Assembly: GCF_009828925.2 (NCBI RefSeq)
Contig: NZ_WUTY02000001.1
Coordinates: forward strand, 806,001-870,000
Origin: Methylicorpusculum oleiharenae
GTDB lineage: Bacteria; Pseudomonadota; Gammaproteobacteria; Methylococcales; Methylomonadaceae
Length of the DNA: 64,000 nucleotides
Reading direction: 5' to 3'
The notes below the pieces were generated by a model. The model made no database searches. It was not told the origin of the DNA and worked only from the letters and a program-made list of their open reading frames with translations. This document shows, piece after piece, positions 58,747 to 64,000 of this stretch. How positions within the stretch are numbered: the first letter of the stretch is position 1; every line of letters starts with the position of its first letter. A program made the position numbers and the translations under genes.

Positions 58747-59877
58747 TTGATCCCGCTTAGCCTTTATATCCATATTCCCTGGTGCATCAGAAAATGTCCT
58801 TACTGCGATTTTAATTCCCATGCAGTCAAGGGCGAACTTCCGGAACAGCACTATGTCGCCTTGTTATTAAGCGATCTGGAACATGATCTTCAGCATTTTG
58901 CGATAACCCGGCCGATCAACAGTATTTTTATTGGCGGTGGCACACCGAGTCTGTTTTCGCCGGAAGCGCTCAATAGTTTGCTGGAAGGCATTAAACAGAA
59001 AGTTGGCTTTTCGGATAATCTGGAAATTACGCTGGAAGCCAATCCCGGCACATTTGAGCTGGATAAGTTTGCAGAGTTTAGAGCACTGGGGATCAACCGC
59101 TTGTCAATCGGTGTTCAGAGTTTTAATGACACTTTGTTGCAAAAACTCGGCCGGGTACATTCGTCGAAAGAGGCGATTCGTGCGGCTGAAACCGCGCATC
59201 GGGTAGGATTTGACAATTTTAACCTGGACTTGATGTTTGGACTGCCCGCTACGGACAATCACAGCAGCCGGACAGACGTTGAAATGGCGATCAAACTGAA
59301 CCCAACACATATTTCGTTTTACCAGCTTACGCTGGAACCCAATACATTGTTTCACAAGTTTCCACCGCAATTGCCTGATGATGAACATATCTATAAGGAA
59401 CAGCAGGCCTGTCAACGGCTATTGGCGGACCACCAATACGGCCAATATGAAATTTCGGCTTACAGTAAGCCTGATTTCGAGTGCCGCCATAATCTTAATT
59501 ATTGGCAATTTGGCGATTATCTGGGTATCGGCGCGGGTGCGCATGGAAAACTAAGCACTCATCTACCAAAGGGCATATTCCGCACCACCAAGCCCAAAAG
59601 TCCTGAAATTTATCAAGCCCAAACGCATCGTCAACCAGGCATCGCGATTGAAACCGATGCATTGGCATTGGAATTTTTGATGAACCAGCTCCGGCTTAAA
59701 AAAGGATTTACGCTGAGCCAATATGAACGCATGACAGGATTAAGCGCCGAATCGTTGCAACCTGCATTAGGCGAGTGCATCAATCTGGGTTTGATCCGTC
59801 AGGAAGAGTGGGTTTTCAAATGCAGCGAAAAAGGCTGGAATTTTCTGGACTCGGTGCTCGAAAGGTTCATTCGTTAG
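58747..59877 (+). CDS. hemW: HemW heme chaperone, radical SAM protein
   Basis: Radical SAM protein related to HemN that acts as a heme chaperone rather than a coproporphyrinogen oxidase. The 376 residues begin IPLSLYIHIPWC with cluster cysteines C13, C17 and C20 (CIRKCPYC), then DFNSHAVKG, FIGGGTPSL, RLSIGVQSFND and the C-terminal winged-helix HemN_C domain. The start is TTG at 58747; no ATG preserves the conserved N-terminus. It is divergent from the zinc-chaperone gene across 128 bases that contain the Zur-box-like site. Confidence 0.95.
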   Translation: MIPLSLYIHIPWCIRKCPYCDFNSHAVKGELPEQHYVALLLSDLEHDLQHFAITRPINSIFIGGGTPSLFSPEALNSLLEGIKQKVGFSDNLEITLEANPGTFELDKFAEFRALGINRLSIGVQSFNDTLLQKLGRVHSSKEAIRAAETAHRVGFDNFNLDLMFGLPATDNHSSRTDVEMAIKLNPTHISFYQLTLEPNTLFHKFPPQLPDDEHIYKEQQACQRLLADHQYGQYEISAYSKPDFECRHNLNYWQFGDYLGIGAGAHGKLSTHLPKGIFRTTKPKSPEIYQAQTHRQPGIAIETDALALEFLMNQLRLKKGFTLSQYERMTGLSAESLQPALGECINLGLIRQEEWVFKCSEKGWNFLDSVLERFIR

Positions 59878-59944
59878 CGCCCGCGGGTTATACTAATCGC
59901 TGCACTGACAATCTTTAAGCCCTTATTCGGAAGCCACTGAAACT

Positions 59945-60604
59945 ATGCTAGCTTTTCAAAAAGACTTTATTCACTACACATTGGACTGCGGCGTACTGAA
60001 GTTTGGTGAATTCCAGCTCAAGTCCGGCCGTACCAGCCCCTTTTTTTTCAATACCGGTTTATTTAAAACCGGCGCGCAATTGGGCAAATTGGGCGAATTT
60101 TATGCGTATGCGCTCATTGAATCCAAATTGCCTGTCGACGTCCTGTTCGGCCCCGCTTACAAGGGCATCCCGCTGGTTTGCGCCACGGCAATCGCTTATG
60201 CGCGGCTGACTGGACAAGATATTCCGTTTGCGTTTAACCGGAAAGAAGCGAAAGACCATGGAGAAGGCGGCACTCTCGTAGGTGCGGAATTGGCAGGTAA
60301 TATTCTGATACTGGATGATGTGATCACCGCAGGAACCTCTGTCAGAGAGTCTGTCGCTATCATCAGATCGGCGAATGCCAAACCAGCCGGTGTGCTGATA
60401 GCGCTGGATCGCCAGGAAAAAGGCGAAAACCAATTATCGGCAACTCAAGAAGTCAGTACCGCTTACGAAATGCCTGTATTTTCTATTATCAGTCTTGAGC
60501 ACATTATCGAATATCTGACTGAAAAGCCTGAAGCCAACCCCTATTTACTCAACATTAATGCCTACAGGGAAAAGTACGGTGTCACAAATTCTCATGCCGA
60601 GTGA
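59945..60604 (+). CDS. pyrE: orotate phosphoribosyltransferase
   Basis: Converts orotate and PRPP to OMP in pyrimidine synthesis. The 219 residues include [29 protein letters not shown], the flexible catalytic loop [13 protein letters not shown] and the PRPP-binding [11 protein letters not shown]. Length is typical of gammaproteobacteria. It is probably transcribed on its own. The 107 bases before the next gene show no clear feature. Confidence 0.97.
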   Translation: MLAFQKDFIHYTLDCGVLKFGEFQLKSGRTSPFFFNTGLFKTGAQLGKLGEFYAYALIESKLPVDVLFGPAYKGIPLVCATAIAYARLTGQDIPFAFNRKEAKDHGEGGTLVGAELAGNILILDDVITAGTSVRESVAIIRSANAKPAGVLIALDRQEKGENQLSATQEVSTAYEMPVFSIISLEHIIEYLTEKPEANPYLLNINAYREKYGVTNSHAE

Positions 60605-60711
60605 TTTACAGCAGCGCCGGACTAACAGTAATCAAGATATAGTCTACAATTACCCCGAAACAGGTATTACCGACTTGACCCCTGCAGACCAGTGACAGCA
60701 AAAGGCTTGCC

Positions 60712-62658
60712 ATGAGGAACTTGGAATTTAAAGAACAACTGCACGAATATTCGCAGTGGCGCACCCAATTGATACAAGCCATAGAAATGTATCAAGAATG
60801 GCGACAACGTTATGCCATGAACGATATTCACAGCACTGAAATGCTGCTCAATATACTACATGGTCTTGAATCTGATCGGATTACCCTGGCGTTTGTTGCA
60901 GAGTTTTCGCGTGGAAAAACAGAACTCATTAATGCTCTGTTTTTTGCTGAAACAGGCGTCCGTTTACTGCCCTCATCGCCCGGCCGCACCACCATGTCGC
61001 CTACCGAACTTTTTTATGATGAAAAAGGCGGGCATTATATTCGCTTACTCAATATTGAGAGCCGTCTTGAAGACATTTCTCTCAGCGAGTACAAAAAAAA
61101 GCCGGAGCGCTGGAACCAGATTGATCTGGATTTTGATTCCCCCACTCAAATGCAGGAAGCATTCAAGGAGTTAGTCGCCACCAAACGAGTGCCTCGCGAA
61201 GTCGCTGATAAACTGGGTCTTTGGAATGAAAAAGAGGCTGCTGAGCAAGGTATCGTCAACCCGGAAACCGTAGAAATTCCTTGCTGGCGCCATGCGTTGA
61301 TAAGTTTTCCTCATCCATTACTCAAGGAAGGCTTGTGCATACTCGATACCCCGGGGCTAAATGCGCTCGGCACCGAGCCCGAGCTCACGTTGAATATGCT
61401 ACCCAGTGCACAAGCGATTATTTTTGTCTTGGCTGCCGATACCGGTGTAACCAAGAGCGATCTGGAAATGTGGCGTAACCACGTCAGTAATACGCGAGGC
61501 GAACGAAAACAGGGCCTGGCCGTCGTCATGAACAAAATTGACGCCATGTGGGATGATCTGGCCGGTGATTCAGGTTATGAAGCATCGATAAAATCTCAAA
61601 TCAAAACCTGCGCATCCATTTTGAATATTGATGAATCCCTGGTTTTTCCTGCATCCGCCAAACAAGCCTTATTGGCTAAAGTAAAATCGGATGATGCCTT
61701 ATTGAAAAAAAGCCGTTTGTTCGCACTGGAAAATTACCTTGCGAACGACATTCTCAAACAAAGACGCAATATTATTCTTAGTACTATCAAGCGGGATATC
61801 GGCTTCCTGGTCACCGAATCCTCCAATTTGACCGATACGAAGCTGAGTAATGCCTCCAAACAACTGGAAGAGTTCAAGAAGATAGATTTTGAAAATCATG
61901 AAATGACTGACAAGCTGATGGCGGAAACCCGAGATCGTCAGCAACATTACATGTTGAATATTGAGAATTTTCAAGCCAGCAGAAAAGTGTTTAGTGTTCA
62001 GGCCAAAATTTTGGTCGATTCCCTGTCTAGCGAACGCATTGATGAAATAATCAAGAATATGCGTATTGAGATGTCTAAAAGCCTGACAACTTATGGAATG
62101 AAACAGAGCATGCGTAAATTATTCGACGAATTGCGCGAAGTTTTGCAGGACTGCGTCGATACCACGAATGAAACCCGGCGACTGGTCAAAGCCATTCATA
62201 AAAAATTCCAGGATGAATACGGTTTTAAGGAAATAGAACCTCAGCTGTTTTCGATCAAGCAGTACCAATTCGAACTGGAACAAATTTTTGAAGAAGGTGA
62301 GGCGTTCAGAAATAGCGCTCGCACCACCATGACCGAGCAAAGCATCGTAATCAATAAGCTCTATTCAACTCTGATTAATAGAGCAAGAGCAATTTTGAAA
62401 ACGGCCAACAAAGACGCTACAACATGGTGCAATAGCGTTCTGACACCACTGATGCATCAGATCAAAGATCATAAAAAGCAAATTGAAAGCCGGTTGCAAA
62501 TGCTGAGAAAAATCAACGACTCAAAAGGCAGCGTAGCGGAAAACATTGCACAGCTGGAACAAGAACTGGAACCGTTGAAACGACAAAGGAATGAGCTGAG
62601 TACAATTATCAAAGCAATGCAAATGGAACTGCCTCCCGCTATGATCGAAAATAATTGA
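60712..62658 (+). CDS. bacterial dynamin-like GTPase
   Basis: A 648-residue protein with a dynamin-type G domain in the first 350 residues: P-loop AEFSRGKTELINAL, switch region SSPGRTTMSPTE, G3 DTPGL and G4 NKID. An insert (about 115-190) and a long helical stalk follow, ending in a coiled coil (about 585-640). No membrane helix is evident, so membrane contact would be peripheral. Relatives act in membrane remodelling, division or stress response; the role here is unknown. It stands between pyrE and the DUF3014 gene with its own gaps, and a long hairpin follows it. Confidence 0.82.
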   Translation: MRNLEFKEQLHEYSQWRTQLIQAIEMYQEWRQRYAMNDIHSTEMLLNILHGLESDRITLAFVAEFSRGKTELINALFFAETGVRLLPSSPGRTTMSPTELFYDEKGGHYIRLLNIESRLEDISLSEYKKKPERWNQIDLDFDSPTQMQEAFKELVATKRVPREVADKLGLWNEKEAAEQGIVNPETVEIPCWRHALISFPHPLLKEGLCILDTPGLNALGTEPELTLNMLPSAQAIIFVLAADTGVTKSDLEMWRNHVSNTRGERKQGLAVVMNKIDAMWDDLAGDSGYEASIKSQIKTCASILNIDESLVFPASAKQALLAKVKSDDALLKKSRLFALENYLANDILKQRRNIILSTIKRDIGFLVTESSNLTDTKLSNASKQLEEFKKIDFENHEMTDKLMAETRDRQQHYMLNIENFQASRKVFSVQAKILVDSLSSERIDEIIKNMRIEMSKSLTTYGMKQSMRKLFDELREVLQDCVDTTNETRRLVKAIHKKFQDEYGFKEIEPQLFSIKQYQFELEQIFEEGEAFRNSARTTMTEQSIVINKLYSTLINRARAILKTANKDATTWCNSVLTPLMHQIKDHKKQIESRLQMLRKINDSKGSVAENIAQLEQELEPLKRQRNELSTIIKAMQMELPPAMIENN

Positions 62659-62666
62659 TAGCCCTG

Positions 62667-62696
62667 TTGAAAAGGTGATTAATTTCACCTTTTCAA
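62667..62696 (+). terminator. hairpin terminator after the dynamin-like gene
   Basis: A perfect 12-base-pair stem (ttgaaaaggtga / tcaccttttcaa) around ttaatt begins 9 bases after the stop codon. No long T-run follows, so termination strength is uncertain. Confidence 0.6.
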
Positions 62697-62927
62697 AACC
62701 AAACGGCAACTGCACACATTCCTCTGTTGATACCACAACTAAGCTCGAAGGTATTCCTCACTTTAAGCCCTTTCAGAATAAATTGAATAAACTTCTACCC
62801 GCACCTCATGACAATACAAGGTAAAATCGCCTATGAGATTAATGAGCCGTAATAGTCTATTCTTTGCCGAACGAGGCATCACTATGACTTGGCTTTACCC
62901 AGCCACATTCATTCAGGGGAGAGATTT

Positions 62928-63788
62928 GTGGGAAGATATGATTTATATGAACGAAAAAAGCCAATAGGTTTAATCATAACCCTATTGATCATTTTAATGG
63001 CTGCACTCGCAGCAGGTGCCTGGTTTTATATCACTCCTCAAGTGGTTGAGACCGGTAGTTCGGGATTGACGACTCAGGAGTTGGCCTTGCCTGTTACAAC
63101 GAACCAGGAACAAAGCACGCCAGCCGATACACTTAATCTATCGTCAGAAACATTGCCGAAAATCAGTACGGAAGAACCTTCAACAGGCAGTGACCAGGCG
63201 TTGCCTGCATTGGAAAATAGCGATGATTTTTTTCGCGAACAGGCAACCCGATTATCACCGGGTTTTAGCCAGTGGCTAAAAGAGGACGAACTCATTAGAA
63301 AGTTTGTGATCATCGTCAACGATTTTTCTCAAGGGCTTCGAGTTTACAAGCATATGAAACCGTTTACTTTAACGGAATCTTTCATTGCAGAAAAAGATAA
63401 ACAAGGGCTATACCTCTCGGCTAAAAGTTATCAACGCTACAATCATCTGGCTTCAGCGATTGACGACATTAATGTTAAAGATGGATTGCAAACCTATCGA
63501 ACTTTGAATGCGCTTTTTCAACAGATTTTCAAAGAATTCAGCTATCCGGAAAGTTACAGAGTGGATGATCTTTTTCAAAAAGCCGCTGCCGAAATATTGA
63601 CCGCTCCGGTCATAGACACCCGTATTGCTCTGGTCAAGGCCACGCTAGGCTACAAGTTTGCAGACCAAAAACTTGAGACGCTTAATCCTGTCCATAAACA
63701 AATGATCAGGATGGGGCCTCAGAATACCCGAATCATTCAAAATAAACTGCGCCTGTTGACCGAAGGCATCGCCAACATGTCGCCCTAG
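62928..63788 (+). CDS. DUF3014 domain protein
   Basis: A 286-residue membrane-anchored protein. A short basic N-terminus (GRYDLYERKKP) is followed by one membrane helix (about 12-36), a low-complexity S/T/E linker and a DUF3014-type helical domain (FREQATRLSPGFSQWLKEDE, VNDFSQGLRVYKHMKPF, ESYRVDDLFQKAAAEIL). The function is unknown; the domain is expected in the periplasm. I choose the GTG at 62928, with GGGGAGA upstream, over the TTG at 62889, which lacks a site. The preceding gap holds only AT-rich sequence after the hairpin. Confidence 0.85.
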   Translation: MGRYDLYERKKPIGLIITLLIILMAALAAGAWFYITPQVVETGSSGLTTQELALPVTTNQEQSTPADTLNLSSETLPKISTEEPSTGSDQALPALENSDDFFREQATRLSPGFSQWLKEDELIRKFVIIVNDFSQGLRVYKHMKPFTLTESFIAEKDKQGLYLSAKSYQRYNHLASAIDDINVKDGLQTYRTLNALFQQIFKEFSYPESYRVDDLFQKAAAEILTAPVIDTRIALVKATLGYKFADQKLETLNPVHKQMIRMGPQNTRIIQNKLRLLTEGIANMSP

Positions 63789-63800
63789 CTTTATAAACTG

Positions 63801-63840
63801 AACCAAGCAGGGAGATAAAATGATTACCCCTGCTTGGTTT
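63801..63840. terminator. bidirectional terminator hairpin
   Basis: Arms aaccaagcaggg and ccctgcttggtt form a 12-base-pair stem with T-rich and A-rich outer ends. It lies between two convergent genes (DUF3014 and EAL protein) and probably ends transcription from both. Confidence 0.8.
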
Positions 63841-64000
63841 AACTGCTTGGATGAAACTTAAGCCTGAAATCCTGATCAGCCAACGCCGGAATTTTATCTT
63901 CCGATACCGGCGGACTAAAATAATAGCCCTGAACCTGGTGACAACCCAAACCCCTCATGACGAGTGCCTGTTCGATGGTTTCCACGCCTTCGGCAACGAG
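63839..64000 (-). CDS. EAL-domain protein, C-terminal end (partial)
   Basis: The minus strand from the window edge translates as LVAEGVETIEQALVMRGLGC and then HQVQGYYFSPPVSEDKIPAL before a TAA at 63839-63841. These are the last motifs of an EAL cyclic-di-GMP phosphodiesterase domain (the VAEGVET and QGYxFSxP blocks). About 53 codons are visible; the catalytic EAL signature and any GGDEF or sensor domain lie beyond the window. Confidence 0.9.
   Translation of the reverse strand, partial: LVAEGVETIEQALVMRGLGCHQVQGYYFSPPVSEDKIPALADQDFRLKFHPSS

Overview
The window reads as chromosomal DNA of a gammaproteobacterial methylotroph, most likely a Methylococcales methanotroph. Evidence: a formylmethanofuran-hydrolysing FhcA subunit, a methanethiol oxidase, Pseudomonas-like gene orders (coaBC-dut-algC-argB, yggS next to pilT-pilU) and gammaproteobacterial Pho, CRP and Zur-type sites. 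The genus cannot be fixed from sequence alone. Most of the window is ordinary single-copy housekeeping DNA. It is interrupted by short non-coding repeats and a few decayed genes.

Layout. 0-8 kb: an SDR39U1-type epimerase, a small membrane protein behind a hairpin-rich leader, an hflK-hflC-ftsH protease operon and an atypical group-2-like sigma factor divergent from a CarH/LitR-type B12 photoreceptor regulator. 9-15 kb: MgtE magnesium transporter, threonine aldolase, thiopurine methyltransferase, a Pho-box-controlled phosphate porin, and a cold-shock/DUF1294 protein. 15-21 kb: a degraded zone with a frameshifted histidine kinase relic, a five-PAS GGDEF-EAL protein, a ComFB-like protein, a REP pair beside the tail of a RAYT transposase, and an MCP-like relic broken by a heptanucleotide tandem repeat. 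21-27 kb: a methanethiol oxidase locus (mtoX plus one polypeptide fusing SCO and MauG domains), DUF4242 and TetR genes. 27-42 kb: pilT-pilU, djlA, purC, radC, coaBC-dut-algC-argB, proC-yggT, a spore-photoproduct-lyase-like radical SAM protein overlapping an SDR gene. 42-52 kb: dsbB, an exported methyltransferase-like protein, priA, argS-SPOR, a thioredoxin-like ferredoxin and rmlA-rmlC-rmlD. 52-59 kb: the most interesting locus, described next. 59-64 kb: hemW, pyrE, a bacterial dynamin-like GTPase, a DUF3014 protein and the end of an EAL protein.

The 52.1-58.6 kb block on the minus strand is a probable six-gene operon: COG0523 GTPase (ZigA/YciC type), DUF1826, COG0523 GTPase (YjiA type), fhcA, COG0523 GTPase, folE2. 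A Zur-box-like palindrome lies 24 bp upstream of the first gene. FolE2 and COG0523 proteins are known members of zinc-starvation regulons. Finding an FhcA, a metallo-amidohydrolase of the methanofuran/H4MPT formaldehyde-oxidation pathway, in this setting suggests a zinc-sparing or metal-delivery arrangement for one-carbon metabolism. This is an inference from context.

Two families of short non-autonomous repeats are visible. One has inverted ends and, in two copies, flanking 9-bp direct repeats like target-site duplications (20.6, 23.7, 29.7 kb). The other is a roughly 100-140 bp family with three copies (32.5, 38.9, 44.1 kb). coaBC has no ATG, GTG or TTG that would retain its conserved N-terminus, which points to an AUU start or a sequence error.
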